A stretch of DNA of 64,000 bases, from contig NZ_JAHXOZ010000004.1 of NCBI RefSeq assembly GCF_023147585.1, positions 1 to 64,000 on the forward strand. The letters are read 5' to 3'. Source of the stretch: Micrococcus sp. EYE_212 (GTDB lineage: Bacteria > Actinomycetota > Actinomycetes > Actinomycetales > Micrococcaceae). The notes below the pieces were generated by a model. The model saw only the letters and a list, made by a program, of their open reading frames with translations, had not been told where the DNA came from and did no database searches. The position numbers and the translations under genes are program-made. How positions within the stretch are numbered: the stretch's first letter is position 1; each line of letters begins with the position of its first letter. This document shows positions 7,717-16,098 of the stretch, one piece after another.

Positions 7717-9378
7717 ATGACCTCCTCCGCCGACCGCCCCGACTCCCTCCTCGGCCTCGCCCTCCCCGAGGGGGCCGGCCGCCGCGTGCTCGTCACCGGT
7801 GCCACCGGCTACGTGGGCGGCCGCCTCATCCCCGAGCTCGTCGCCGCGGGCTTCACGGTGCGCGCCGCCGCCCGCCGTCCGGATGACCTCCAGGGGCGTC
7901 CGTGGTCGGACGCGGTGGAGGTCGTCCAGGCGGACCTCTCGGAGCCCGAGCAGGTCCGTGCCGCCATGGAGGACGTGCACACCGCGCTCTATCTCGTGCA
8001 CTCGATGGGCGGCAAGGGCGACTTCGTGGCCCGCGAGCAGAGGATCGCCGACGTCGTCGCCACCGCGGCGGACGAGGCCGGCGTCGCCCAGCTCGTCTAC
8101 CTCTCCGGCCTGCACCCGGATGAGAAGCCGGTGGAGGAGCTCTCGGACCACATGCGCTCGCGCGAGCTCGTGGCCCGCCGCCTGGATGAGGCAGCGACCC
8201 CCGCGCTCGTGTTCGAGGCCGGCGTGATCATCGGCTCCGGCTCCACGTCCTACGAGATGATCCGCCACCTCTCGGACCGCCTCCCCGTGATGCCCGGCCC
8301 CACGTGGCTGACGAACATGGTGGAGCCCATCGCCATCCGCGACGTCCTCTACTACCTCGCCCAGGCGTGCGCCCTGCCCGAGCCCGTGCAGGCCCGCGCC
8401 CAGATCGGAGACGGCACCCCCCAGGCGTTCGCCTCGCTGCTGACCGAGTACGCCGAAGTGGCGGGCCTGTCCAAGCGCACCGTGATCCCCCTGCCCATCC
8501 CCGCCGCGCACCTCTCCGGCGTGTGGATCGGCCTGGTCACCCCGATCCCCGTGGGCGTGGCGATGCCGCTGGCGGCCTCCCTGCAGGAGGACGCCGTCAC
8601 CTCGGACCACCGGGTGGCGGAGATCATCCCGGACCCGCCGGGCGGCCTGACGGACTACCGGGAGGCGGTGCGCCGCGCGCTGGCCCGGGAGAAGTCCGGC
8701 CCGCTGGACGTCATCTGGGACGCGGACGAGTTCTCGGTGGCCGACCCGGCCGCGCCGCTGCCCTCCGACCCCGAGTGGACCGGCCACACGGTCTACACGG
8801 ACGACCGCGAGCGCGAGTCCGACCTGGCCGCCGAGGACGTCTGGCCCGTCATCGAGTCCGTGGGCGGGGCCAACGGCTGGTATTCCACGCCCTACCTGTG
8901 GCGGATCCGCGGCGTCATGGACAAGGCCCTGGGCGGCCCCGGCCTGGCCCGCGGACGCCGCGACGCAGACCACCTGCGTCGCGGGGACGTCGTGGACTGG
9001 TGGCGCGTGGAGGACATCGAGCCCGGCCGCCGCCTCACCCTGCGCGCGGAGATGCGCGCGGGCGGGCGGGCCTGGCTGCAGCTGTCCACGCAGCCCCGCG
9101 AGGGCGGCGGCTGCGTGTACCGGCAGCGGGCCGTCTTCATGCCGGACGGCCTGCTGGGCCGCGCCTACTGGACGGCCATCCTCCCGTTCCACGCCGTGGT
9201 CTTCCCGGAGATGGCGGCCAACATCCTGGCCGAGGCGCAGCGGCGCAAGACCGGGGGCGAGCGGACCCGCACGCGCAGCTTCGTGCGCGTGCTCGCCGAC
9301 CGGCTGCCGATCAGGAAGAACCCGCTGGACCGCTCCACCCGCGAGGAGAACGAGGAGAGCGAGGGCGATCGGGGCTGA
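7717..9378 (+). CDS. SDR-type NAD(P)-binding protein with C-terminal DUF2867
   Basis: A 553-residue protein. Residues ~20-330 form an atypical short-chain-dehydrogenase fold with the dinucleotide motif TGATGYVGG near 28 and a VYLSGLHPDE strand, like NmrA/NAD-dependent epimerase relatives. Residues ~360-520 match the DUF2867 pattern (VESVGGANGWYSTPYLW ... LRRGDVVDWWRVEDIEPG ... LPFHAVVFPEMAANIL). The substrate is unknown. ATG 7717 follows TAGGGT by six bases, a leaderless signal. Its last 68 bases overlap the 3' end of crtX on the other strand, so the two genes converge. Confidence 0.8.
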   Translation: MTSSADRPDSLLGLALPEGAGRRVLVTGATGYVGGRLIPELVAAGFTVRAAARRPDDLQGRPWSDAVEVVQADLSEPEQVRAAMEDVHTALYLVHSMGGKGDFVAREQRIADVVATAADEAGVAQLVYLSGLHPDEKPVEELSDHMRSRELVARRLDEAATPALVFEAGVIIGSGSTSYEMIRHLSDRLPVMPGPTWLTNMVEPIAIRDVLYYLAQACALPEPVQARAQIGDGTPQAFASLLTEYAEVAGLSKRTVIPLPIPAAHLSGVWIGLVTPIPVGVAMPLAASLQEDAVTSDHRVAEIIPDPPGGLTDYREAVRRALAREKSGPLDVIWDADEFSVADPAAPLPSDPEWTGHTVYTDDRERESDLAAEDVWPVIESVGGANGWYSTPYLWRIRGVMDKALGGPGLARGRRDADHLRRGDVVDWWRVEDIEPGRRLTLRAEMRAGGRAWLQLSTQPREGGGCVYRQRAVFMPDGLLGRAYWTAILPFHAVVFPEMAANILAEAQRRKTGGERTRTRSFVRVLADRLPIRKNPLDRSTREENEESEGDRG

Positions 9379-10120
9379 GCCGCCGCACCCACCGCAGACC
9401 GGGCGGGAGTATCGCCCAGTTGACGCGCAGGGTGGCGGCGGCCATGCGGCCCTGCCGCACCCGCTCGCCGAGGGAGTGGAAGATCCGCCCCGCCGCGCCC
9501 ACGCGCAGCTGCGGGTCGAACCGCACCGTGCGGCCGGCGAGGGCGAGGTGGAAGGAGAGGTCGAGGTCGTCGTGCACGTCCGGGCGGCGCCGGTGGACGC
9601 GGCCGCTCACCTCCCGCCACGCCTCCGCCCGCAGCGCGAGGTTCGACCCCCACACCGGGGTGCCCGCGAGCGCCGCGCCCGCCGCCCACCGGTACGCGGC
9701 CGCGTAGGCTCGCGATCGCACGCGCCCGCGCCGTCCCGGCTGGTCGTAGAACACGCCCGGCCCGGTCAGGGCGTCCAGCGCGGGCTCGGCGGCGAAGCGC
9801 GCCACGATCCGCTCGATCCAGTCCGCGGGGGCGCGGGTGTCTGCGTCGCAGCGCAGCAGCAGGCTCCCGACGGCGGCGTCCAGCCCGGCGGCCGACGCGG
9901 CCGGGATCCCGCGCTCGGGCTCGGCCACCACGCGCGCTCCGAAGGACCGGGCGACGGCCGCAGAGTCGTCGCGGCTTCCGTTGTCGACCACCACGACCTC
10001 GTCCGCCGGCCGCGTCTGCCGGGCGAGGTGGGCGAGGCACACGCGCAGGTGGGCCGCATCGTCGAGGACGGGGATGACCACGCTGACGGTGTGGCCGTCC
10101 GCGGCGGAGGAGGCGCTCAC
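9311..10120 (-). CDS. crtX: Carotenoid glycosyltransferase (GT2), last gene of the carotenoid operon
   Basis: The 269-residue product is a family-2 glycosyltransferase: N-terminal VSVVIPVLDDAAHLRVCL, acceptor-side VVDNGSRDDS, the metal-binding DADTRAP motif, VWGSNLALRAEAW and DVHDDLDLSFHLALAG. At the end of a C50 carotenoid operon it most likely glucosylates hydroxyl groups of sarcinaxanthin, as CrtX does in M. luteus. The GTG start at 10120 overlaps the previous gene's TGA by 4 nt (GTGA), implying coupled translation. The Arg/Pro-rich C-terminal tail is encoded over the end of the convergent SDR gene, so it may not be conserved. Confidence 0.85.
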   Translation of the reverse strand: MSASSAADGHTVSVVIPVLDDAAHLRVCLAHLARQTRPADEVVVVDNGSRDDSAAVARSFGARVVAEPERGIPAASAAGLDAAVGSLLLRCDADTRAPADWIERIVARFAAEPALDALTGPGVFYDQPGRRGRVRSRAYAAAYRWAAGAALAGTPVWGSNLALRAEAWREVSGRVHRRRPDVHDDLDLSFHLALAGRTVRFDPQLRVGAAGRIFHSLGERVRQGRMAAATLRVNWAILPPGLRWVRRLSPDRPRSPRSPRGWSGPAGSS

Positions 10121-10746
10121 GGGCCGTCCGCCGAGCGCACGGGAGCTGCCGCCGGTGCCGGCGCCGCCGCCCGCACCACGAGGGCCGAGCCGGCCAGTGC
10201 GCCGACCAGGTCCGCGGTGAGGTCCCCCAGGGTGTCGTCGTAGCCCACGCCGATCTCCTCGCTGACCGCGTGGTGGCCCCACCACTCGGCGATCTCCCAC
10301 AGCACGCCGAGCGCCACGGTCAGGGCGGTGAGCACGAGCAGGGCGAGCCCGAGGCCGACGTGCCGCGCGAGCTCCCCCGCGTCCACGCCGCGGCGCCGCA
10401 GCCACGAGCGCAGCGTGACCGCCACGAGGGCGGCGATCACGGCGGAGGCGGCCGCATGGGTGAGCACGTCCAGCCATCCCACGCGGTGGTACAGCCCGAT
10501 CACGCTGAACCACCCCGCGGTCAGCAGCACGGCCTGGCCGGCCCAGTCCAGCAGGCTCCCGCCGGCGAGCCAGCGCAGCTGCCACTGCGCGCCGAACACC
10601 AGGAACATCACGGCCGCGGACGGCCAGCCGGCCTCGGCGCCCGCGAGCGGAATCAGGGCGAGGCCGAGGGCGCGCAGCAGGTCGGCCGGCAGCAGGGGGA
10701 GCACGTCAGCGGCCGTCCTCACGGTGCCGGTCATCCCGGTGCTCAC
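10117..10746 (-). CDS. Membrane protein of unknown function inside the carotenoid operon
   Basis: About 209 residues with several hydrophobic helices (LGLALIPLAGAEAGWPS, LTHAAASAVIAALVAVTL, VGLGLALLVLTALTVALGVL) and a charged-polar motif EIAEWW followed by GYDDTLGDLTADLVGALAGS, which resembles the DUF2238/YjdF-type membrane proteins. It is encoded between crtYh and crtX with overlaps on both sides: its start region overlaps crtYh by up to 41 nt and its stop overlaps the crtX start by 4 nt. Starts at GTG 10746 or ATG 10734 are both possible. A link to pigment localisation or modification is only guilt by association. Confidence 0.7.
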   Translation of the reverse strand: MSTGMTGTVRTAADVLPLLPADLLRALGLALIPLAGAEAGWPSAAVMFLVFGAQWQLRWLAGGSLLDWAGQAVLLTAGWFSVIGLYHRVGWLDVLTHAAASAVIAALVAVTLRSWLRRRGVDAGELARHVGLGLALLVLTALTVALGVLWEIAEWWGHHAVSEEIGVGYDDTLGDLTADLVGALAGSALVVRAAAPAPAAAPVRSADGP

Positions 10747-11047
10747 TGCGCCGGCCCGTCAGCAGCAGCCAGACCGCGGGGAGCAGCAGGGCGGAGCCCA
10801 GCGGGTACGCGAAGTCCTCGATGGGGGCCAGCCCCACGTAGAGCCCGGAGAGCAGGTCGTGGCCGTAGTCGAACAGGCCGGAGGCGATCATCACGTTGTC
10901 GAACACCGCGGTGAGGATCCAGAGCACCACCACGCTCGCCGCCATGGCCGCGGCGTGCGCGCGGCGCAGGCGCCCCGTGAGCGCGGCCGCCGCGACGGCG
11001 GCCAGCGCCGCGCCCACGAACACCGCGTTGAGCTCCCAGAACGTCAT
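10706..11047 (-). CDS. crtYh: C50 carotenoid cyclase subunit (CrtYh)
   Basis: A 113-residue, three-helix membrane protein, one half of a heterodimeric carotenoid cyclase; with CrtYg it closes gamma-type rings on the C50 precursor flavuxanthin to give sarcinaxanthin. The loop APIEDFAYPLG is the PxE(E/D) catalytic-type motif of this family, flanked by VVLWILTAVFDNVMI and LGSALLLPAVWLLL. ATG 11047 overlaps the crtYg stop by 4 nt (ATGA). Length fits the family (100-130 residues). The g/h naming follows the gene order after crtE2; ring type (gamma versus epsilon or beta) cannot be proven from sequence alone. Confidence 0.85.
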   Translation of the reverse strand: MTFWELNAVFVGAALAAVAAAALTGRLRRAHAAAMAASVVVLWILTAVFDNVMIASGLFDYGHDLLSGLYVGLAPIEDFAYPLGSALLLPAVWLLLTGRRSEHRDDRHREDGR

Positions 11048-11367
11048 GCGCCCCTCCCCCTGACGTGCTCGAGGATCCGCAGGGCCCCCGTGAACAGGAC
11101 CATGGTGATGTAGCTCAGGAAGAGCAGGAAGAAGCACTCCTCCAGGGGCAGCTGGGGCACCACCATCACGCCCGTCATGTACGGGGACTCGCGGTGCAGG
11201 AACACGCCCTCGGCGATCCCCCACACGTCCCACGCCAGGAAGTAGGCCAGCCCCACGGCGAGCACCGCGGCGCCGGCCGCCGGGCGGTGCCACAGGAGGA
11301 GACGGAAGCGGCGGTCGAGCAGCGCCATGCACCCGATCACGCCCAGCAGGATCAGCAGGTAGATCAT
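11044..11367 (-). CDS. crtYg: C50 carotenoid cyclase subunit (CrtYg)
   Basis: The partner subunit, 107 residues, three membrane helices: YLLILLGVIGCMALLD, AAVLAVGLAYFLAWDVWGI and CFFLLFLSYITMVLFTGAL. It carries the family motif VPQLPLEECFF (PLEE) and the FLHRESPYMTGV segment. Overlapping ATGA junctions on both sides (with crtE2 upstream and crtYh downstream) should give equal synthesis of the two subunits, which fits a heterodimer. Confidence 0.85.
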   Translation of the reverse strand: MIYLLILLGVIGCMALLDRRFRLLLWHRPAAGAAVLAVGLAYFLAWDVWGIAEGVFLHRESPYMTGVMVVPQLPLEECFFLLFLSYITMVLFTGALRILEHVRGRGA

Positions 11368-12248
11368 GCCGCCCCCTCCCGCGCGAACGCCCAGCCGATC
11401 AGCAGCATGGTCACACCGAACCCCACGCCGTAGTTGAGCGGCAGGAAGAGCCTCCAGCCGCGGTTGGCCTCACCGGACGTCGCATCGGTGACGCCCCGGA
11501 AGCGCAGCACGTTGAGCAGGTACGGCGCCGCCAGCAGCCCGGCGAGCGGGCCCGGCCACTCGGTGCCCAGCATCAGCAGCCCCGCGGCCGCATACAGCGC
11601 CGCCGAGAGCCAGACCGTGGGGCGGGCGCCGAGCACGGTGGCCACGGACGCCAGGCCGCCCTCGCGGTCCGGGACCACGTCCTGCACCGCGCCGAACATC
11701 TGCGAGGCCATCCCCCACAGGAAGAACGCGCCGAGCAGCGCCCCCAGGGCGGGGGTGAACGCGGCACCGGCCAGCACGAGCCCGTAGACGGCCGGGGAGA
11801 CGAAGTGCGTCGCCGACGTCGCCGCGTCCAGGAACGGGTGCTCCTTGAACCGCAGGCCCTCCCACGAGTAGGCGACCACCGCGAACAGGCTCACCACGAG
11901 CACCCCGACGGCGGCCCACTCGCCCCGCGCGATCGACCAGCCCGCGAGCACGGCCGCGAACGGCACGGGCAGCAGCGTGGACCACGCGAGGACGGACCGG
12001 CGCACGGCGGGATCGGCGAGCACCGATCCCTCGACCCCGCCCTTGCGCGGGTTGCGCAGGTCCGAGGCGTAGTCGAAGACGTCGTTGATGCCGTACATCG
12101 CGAGATTGTACGGCACGAGGAAGAACACCGCGCCCAGCACCACGAGCCACGCCGGCAGCCCGCCGGTGAGGATCACGGCGGCCGCGAAGGGGAACGCCGT
12201 GTTGATCCAGCTGACGGGGCGCGAGGCCCAGAAGAGGGTGCGGATCAC
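11364..12248 (-). CDS. crtE2: Lycopene elongase / C50 carotenoid prenyltransferase (UbiA family)
   Basis: This 294-residue polytopic protein belongs to the UbiA prenyltransferase superfamily. It shows both Asp-rich motifs: INDVFDYASDLRNPRKGG near residue 50 and VQDVVPDREGG near 185, with about eight hydrophobic helices. In this context it adds two C5 units to lycopene (C40) to make nonaflavuxanthin and flavuxanthin (C50). GTG 12248 overlaps the crtI stop by 4 nt. The upstream AGGACC stretch may serve as ribosome site. The role is inferred from gene neighbourhood (crtI before, split cyclase after), which is the known C50 arrangement. Confidence 0.9.
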   Translation of the reverse strand: MIRTLFWASRPVSWINTAFPFAAAVILTGGLPAWLVVLGAVFFLVPYNLAMYGINDVFDYASDLRNPRKGGVEGSVLADPAVRRSVLAWSTLLPVPFAAVLAGWSIARGEWAAVGVLVVSLFAVVAYSWEGLRFKEHPFLDAATSATHFVSPAVYGLVLAGAAFTPALGALLGAFFLWGMASQMFGAVQDVVPDREGGLASVATVLGARPTVWLSAALYAAAGLLMLGTEWPGPLAGLLAAPYLLNVLRFRGVTDATSGEANRGWRLFLPLNYGVGFGVTMLLIGWAFAREGAA

Positions 12249-13936
12249 GCGCGGTCCTCCCGCGCGGACTCCCCCGGCAGTGGGACACCGGGCCGGGGCG
12301 CGGGGACGCCCAGGTGCTCCCCCACGGCCTCCCGCGCGATCTCCGCCGAGATGAGGCACATGGGCACCCCGATGCCCGGCCGCACGGAGGAGCCGACGTG
12401 GACGAGCCCGGCCACGCCCGCGTCCCGCACGGGCGGGCGGAACATGGCCGACTGCGCCAGCGTGTGCCCCGGACCCAGCAGGGAGCCGCGCCACGCATTC
12501 ACGTTCGCTGCGAAGTCCCCGGGCCCGTAGGTGCGGCGCACCTCGATCCGCTCGGCGAGGTCCGGGATCTGCGCCCAGCGCGCGAGCTGGTTGAGGGCGC
12601 GGTCGGCCACGGCCTCCACCACGGGGTCGCCGGGCTCCTCCACGCGCCACCCCTCACCGTCGCGGACGCGGATGCCGCCGCGGCCCCAGCCCACCTCGGC
12701 GGGCGCGGGGACGAGCACGAAGAGGTTCTCGTCCCCCTCCGGCGCGACGCCGGGATCGGTGGCCGAGGTGCGGGAGACGTAGATCGAGGTGTCGTCCGCG
12801 AGCATGCGCCCGGACTCGATGCGCCCGAAGTTGTCGTCCCAGTCCGCGGTGAACAGCAGCGTGTGGTGCAGCAGCTGCGGCAGGGCGCCGCGCACGCCCA
12901 CGCACACGAGCACCCCGGAGGGGCCGGGGTCGCGGCGGTCCCATGCGGACTCGGGCACCCGCTGAGCCGGCGGCAGCAGCGCGGTCTGCACATGGTGCAG
13001 GTCCGCGGCGGCCACCACGGCGTCGGCGTCCAGGCGGCGCTCGGTGCCCGCGGCGTCCCGGCAGACGACGCCGGTCGCCCGGCCCGTGCGCCGGCGTCGC
13101 CGTGGGGAGGCCAGGCGGGCGCGCACGCGCGCGGCGCGGGTGCGGGGCGCCGGGGCGTCCTCCACCTCGATGCGGGTGACCTCCGCCTCGGTGCGGATCT
13201 CGACGCCGGCCTGCCGTGCCAGGTCCGCCATGGCGTCGACAAGGGCGGCGAATCCGCCGATCGGGTACTGGACCCCGTCGACCAGGTCCAGGTGGCTCAT
13301 GAGGTGGTACATGGCCGGGGCGCGGCGCGGGGAGGTGCCCAGGAAGACCGCGGGGTAGCCGAGGATCTGGCGCAGGCGCCGGTCCTGGAACCGGGCCGCG
13401 ACGTGCTCGCGCAGCCCGCCGAGCAGCTGGGGGCCGAGCGTCGGCAGGGCGCGCAGGACCTCGGGGTGCGCGAGGGCGAGCGGCTGGCGGAAGTCGGTGT
13501 AGAGGAAGTGGCGCTTGGCGAGGGCGTAGACGCGCGCGGCGGAGTCGAGGTACTCCCCCAGCCGGGCCCCCGCGCCGGGCTCGATCCCCTCGAAGAGCGC
13601 GGCGGACTCGGCGCCCCCCGTGAGCACGTCCACGGGGGCGTCGTGCCCCTCGAAATACACGCGGTAGGCCGGGTCGAGGCGGCGCAGGTCCAGCTGCTCG
13701 GCGGCGGAGGAGCCCATGAGCCGGAACCAGCGGTCGATCACCTCGGGCATGAGGTACCACGAGGGTCCGGTGTCGAACGCGAAGCCCGCGGCGCTCCACC
13801 GCCCGGCGCGGCCGCCCAGCTCGGCGTTGCGCTCCAGCAGGGTGACGGCGTGCCCGTCGCGGGCCAACAGCCCCGCGGTGGCCAGGCCGGCGAAGCCGCC
13901 GCCGATCACGACGACGCGGCGCGGACGGGTGCTCAT
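12245..13936 (-). CDS. crtI: Phytoene desaturase
   Basis: A 563-residue FAD-dependent desaturase converting phytoene to lycopene. The N terminus has the dinucleotide motif VVVIGGGFAGLATAGLLA and LLERNAELGGRAGRW; the middle has PAMYHLMSHLDLVDGVQYPI; the C terminus carries the CrtI signature near LVHVGSSVRPGIGVPMCLIS. A basic insert rich in Arg (around 285-310: [15 protein letters not shown]) is longer than usual. ATG 13936 has a strong GAGGAGGAAC ribosome site and overlaps the crtB stop by 4 nt. Membrane-associated enzyme, third in the operon. Confidence 0.95.
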   Translation of the reverse strand: MSTRPRRVVVIGGGFAGLATAGLLARDGHAVTLLERNAELGGRAGRWSAAGFAFDTGPSWYLMPEVIDRWFRLMGSSAAEQLDLRRLDPAYRVYFEGHDAPVDVLTGGAESAALFEGIEPGAGARLGEYLDSAARVYALAKRHFLYTDFRQPLALAHPEVLRALPTLGPQLLGGLREHVAARFQDRRLRQILGYPAVFLGTSPRRAPAMYHLMSHLDLVDGVQYPIGGFAALVDAMADLARQAGVEIRTEAEVTRIEVEDAPAPRTRAARVRARLASPRRRRRTGRATGVVCRDAAGTERRLDADAVVAAADLHHVQTALLPPAQRVPESAWDRRDPGPSGVLVCVGVRGALPQLLHHTLLFTADWDDNFGRIESGRMLADDTSIYVSRTSATDPGVAPEGDENLFVLVPAPAEVGWGRGGIRVRDGEGWRVEEPGDPVVEAVADRALNQLARWAQIPDLAERIEVRRTYGPGDFAANVNAWRGSLLGPGHTLAQSAMFRPPVRDAGVAGLVHVGSSVRPGIGVPMCLISAEIAREAVGEHLGVPAPRPGVPLPGESAREDRA

Positions 13937-14868
13937 CGGGTTCCTCCTCGGACACGGGACAGGGCGCTCGCCCCCAGGACGCGCGCGGCGATGCGGGCCT
14001 TCACGGCGTCCGGCACGCGCACGCGGCGGGAGGCCAGCTCGGCGGCGGGGGCGGCGTCGATCCGGCGGGCCAGCTCCGCGAAGAGGCCGTGCGCGAGCAG
14101 CACCGCCCGGCCGGCCCGCGGGTCGAGGGCGCGGATGCCGGGCAGGGCGGCGTCGAGGTCGCCGCGCAGGTCCGCCACGAGCTCGGCCTTGCGCTCCTCC
14201 GTGAGGACCTCCGGGGCGGCGCCGGGCAGGTAGGTGCGGCCCAGGCCGTCGTGGTCCGCCGCCAGGTCCCGCAGGAAGTTGACCTTCTGGAACGCCGCTC
14301 CCAGCCGGCACGCCGCCGACGTCAGCAGCTCCCGCCCGGCCGGGGTGTCCGCGCGGGTGCCGGGCAGGGAGAAGAACACCCGCAGGCACATCAGGCCCAC
14401 CACCTCGGCGGAGCCGTGGATGTACCGGGCCAGGGACTCCTCGCCGTGCTCGCTCGTGGACAGGTCCGCGCGCATCGAGGCGAAGAAGGGGGCCGTCAGC
14501 GCGGGGGTGATCCCGTGGCGGCGGGCCACGTCGGCGAACGCGTGCAGCACGAGGTCCGTGGAGAACCCGCTCGCCATGGCGCGCTCGCACGCGGCCTCGT
14601 AGCCGTCCAGGGCGGCCCGCACCTCGGCCGGGTCCGCGCCGGCGGCCGCGGCGGTGCCGTCCACGATCTCGTCCGCCACGCGCACCATCGCGTAGATCGC
14701 GGCGATGTCCCGGCGCTGGGCGGCCGGAAGGGTGCGGCAGGCCCAGGAGAAGGAGGTGGAGTAGCGGCCGATGACCCGCCCGGACGCCGCGAGGGCGGTG
14801 CGGGTGTAGCGGTCCAGGTCGGAGACGGGGGTGGAGACGGGGTCGGAGACGGGCGCGCCCACGCTCAC
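13933..14868 (-). CDS. crtB: Phytoene synthase
   Basis: A 311-residue squalene/phytoene synthase family enzyme joining two geranylgeranyl diphosphates. It shows YSTSFSWACRTLP, the first Asp-rich motif VADEIVDG and the second NFLRDLAADHDGLGRTYLP, in the usual positions. GTG 14868 overlaps the crtE stop by 4 nt (GTGA), so crtE and crtB are translationally coupled and product channelling from CrtE is likely. The length is typical. Confidence 0.95.
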   Translation of the reverse strand: MSVGAPVSDPVSTPVSDLDRYTRTALAASGRVIGRYSTSFSWACRTLPAAQRRDIAAIYAMVRVADEIVDGTAAAAGADPAEVRAALDGYEAACERAMASGFSTDLVLHAFADVARRHGITPALTAPFFASMRADLSTSEHGEESLARYIHGSAEVVGLMCLRVFFSLPGTRADTPAGRELLTSAACRLGAAFQKVNFLRDLAADHDGLGRTYLPGAAPEVLTEERKAELVADLRGDLDAALPGIRALDPRAGRAVLLAHGLFAELARRIDAAPAAELASRRVRVPDAVKARIAARVLGASALSRVRGGTR

Positions 14869-15926
14869 GCCTCACGTTCCAGGACGGCGCGGCACGCGGC
14901 CTCGAGCTCCGACCGCTCCGCGGTGCCGAGCGGCAGCGCGGCCAGGCGGGCGCGCCCGCGCTCCACGAGCTCGGCGGCCACGGAGCGGGCGTGCTCGCGC
15001 GCGCCGGCGCCCTCGAGGCCGCGCCGGGCGGCGTCGACGGCGTCCGTGGAGGCCGCGGCGCGGTCCAGCAGGGCGCGCACGGCCGGGTCCCGCCGGCCGT
15101 GCGCGGTGACCACGGTGGCCTTGCCCTCGCGCAGGTCCCCCGCGGCCGACTTGCCGGTGGCCGCGGGGGAGCCGAAGACGCCGAGGACGTCGTCCACCAC
15201 CTGGTAGGCCACGCCCAGGTCCGCGCCGACGTCAGCCAGGGCCGCGGCGAACTCCTCGGACGACCCTGCGAGGAGCGCGCCGGCGCGCAGGGGCGCCTCG
15301 AACGAGTAGCGCGCCGTCTTGAGGCGCTGCATCGCCAGGATGCGCGCGAGGTCCGGCTCGTCCCCGGTGTGGCGGGCCAGGCCCAGGAGCACGTCCTCGA
15401 GCTCGCCGGCGGCGGTCGCGGTGGCGGCGTCCATCACGACGACGGCCACCGGCACCGCGCGGACCGGGTCCGGGGTGCAGGTCACGGCCAGGCGCAGGGC
15501 CTCGGCGAGGAGCGCGTCCCCCGCGATCACGGCCACGGAGAGCCCCGCGTGGGCGTCCTCTCCCGCGGGCACGCCCGCCGCGGCGAGGCGCACACGGTGC
15601 TCCTCCGCCACCGTGGGGCGGCCGCGGCGGACGGTGTCGCGGTCGATCACGTCGTCGTGCACGATCAGCGCGGTGTGCAGCAGCTCGAACGCCGCGCCGA
15701 GACGGTCCACCGCGGCCCGGTCCGCGGGCGGGACCGGGCCGCCGGCTGCCGCGCGGTAGCCGAGGTCCACGAGCTGCGGTCGGACGAGCTTGCCCCCGGC
15801 GACCGGGGCGCGCAGCGTCTCGACCAGGCCCGCGAAGGCGGCGGAGTCAGGAGCCCGCGAGGCCGCGTGGGTGAGCGCCTCGTCCAGGATGCCGGACATG
15901 CGGGAGCAGGCGTCGGGATCCGGCAT
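14865..15926 (-). CDS. crtE: Geranylgeranyl diphosphate synthase (first gene of carotenoid operon)
   Basis: A 353-residue trans-isoprenyl diphosphate synthase. The first Asp-rich motif is HDDVIDRDTVRRGRPT near 90, the second is VAYQVVDDVLGVFG near 250 followed by GKSAAGDLREGK. It extends isopentenyl diphosphate to the C20 precursor used by CrtB; idi nearby (16815) supplies the allylic partner. ATG 15926 has an AGGAGG ribosome site five bases upstream. The promoter should lie in 15927-16030, where a TTCGAC/GTCGAA palindrome is found. Confidence 0.93.
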   Translation of the reverse strand: MPDPDACSRMSGILDEALTHAASRAPDSAAFAGLVETLRAPVAGGKLVRPQLVDLGYRAAAGGPVPPADRAAVDRLGAAFELLHTALIVHDDVIDRDTVRRGRPTVAEEHRVRLAAAGVPAGEDAHAGLSVAVIAGDALLAEALRLAVTCTPDPVRAVPVAVVVMDAATATAAGELEDVLLGLARHTGDEPDLARILAMQRLKTARYSFEAPLRAGALLAGSSEEFAAALADVGADLGVAYQVVDDVLGVFGSPAATGKSAAGDLREGKATVVTAHGRRDPAVRALLDRAAASTDAVDAARRGLEGAGAREHARSVAAELVERGRARLAALPLGTAERSELEAACRAVLEREA

Positions 15927-15985
15927 GGGGCCTCCTGGGCTGGCGGTGCGAGTGAGGATGGGGCCGGTGCGGGGAACGCGGCGTG

Positions 15986-16010
15986 CCGAAAATAGTTCGA
16001 CGGTCGAATC
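15986..16010 (-). promoter_or_regulatory. Candidate operator and promoter of the carotenoid operon
   Basis: Upstream of crtE, 15996-16008 is a 13-bp palindrome TTCGACGGTCGAA (one central mismatch). On the minus strand it is followed directly by the only AT-rich stretch of the region, CTATTTTC (15986-15993), a possible -10. A MarR-type regulator (CrtR) controls carotenoid operons in corynebacteria; no such regulator gene is in this window. Confidence 0.4.
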
Positions 16011-16034
16011 TCCACGCCACGCTAGCGCGCCTCT

Positions 16035-16093
16035 GCTCCGCCGGTCCACTCCCGGACGCCGCGGTCCCGCGCACGGGAGTGGACCGGCGGAGC
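16035..16093 (-). terminator. Long perfect hairpin, terminator of the 16099 lipoprotein gene
   Basis: Arms 16035-16054 and 16074-16093 are perfectly complementary over 20 bases with a 19-base loop, five bases beyond the stop of the leftward lipoprotein gene. There is no T-run, as is usual in very GC-rich actinobacteria. Confidence 0.7.
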
Positions 16094-16098
16094 GAGCG

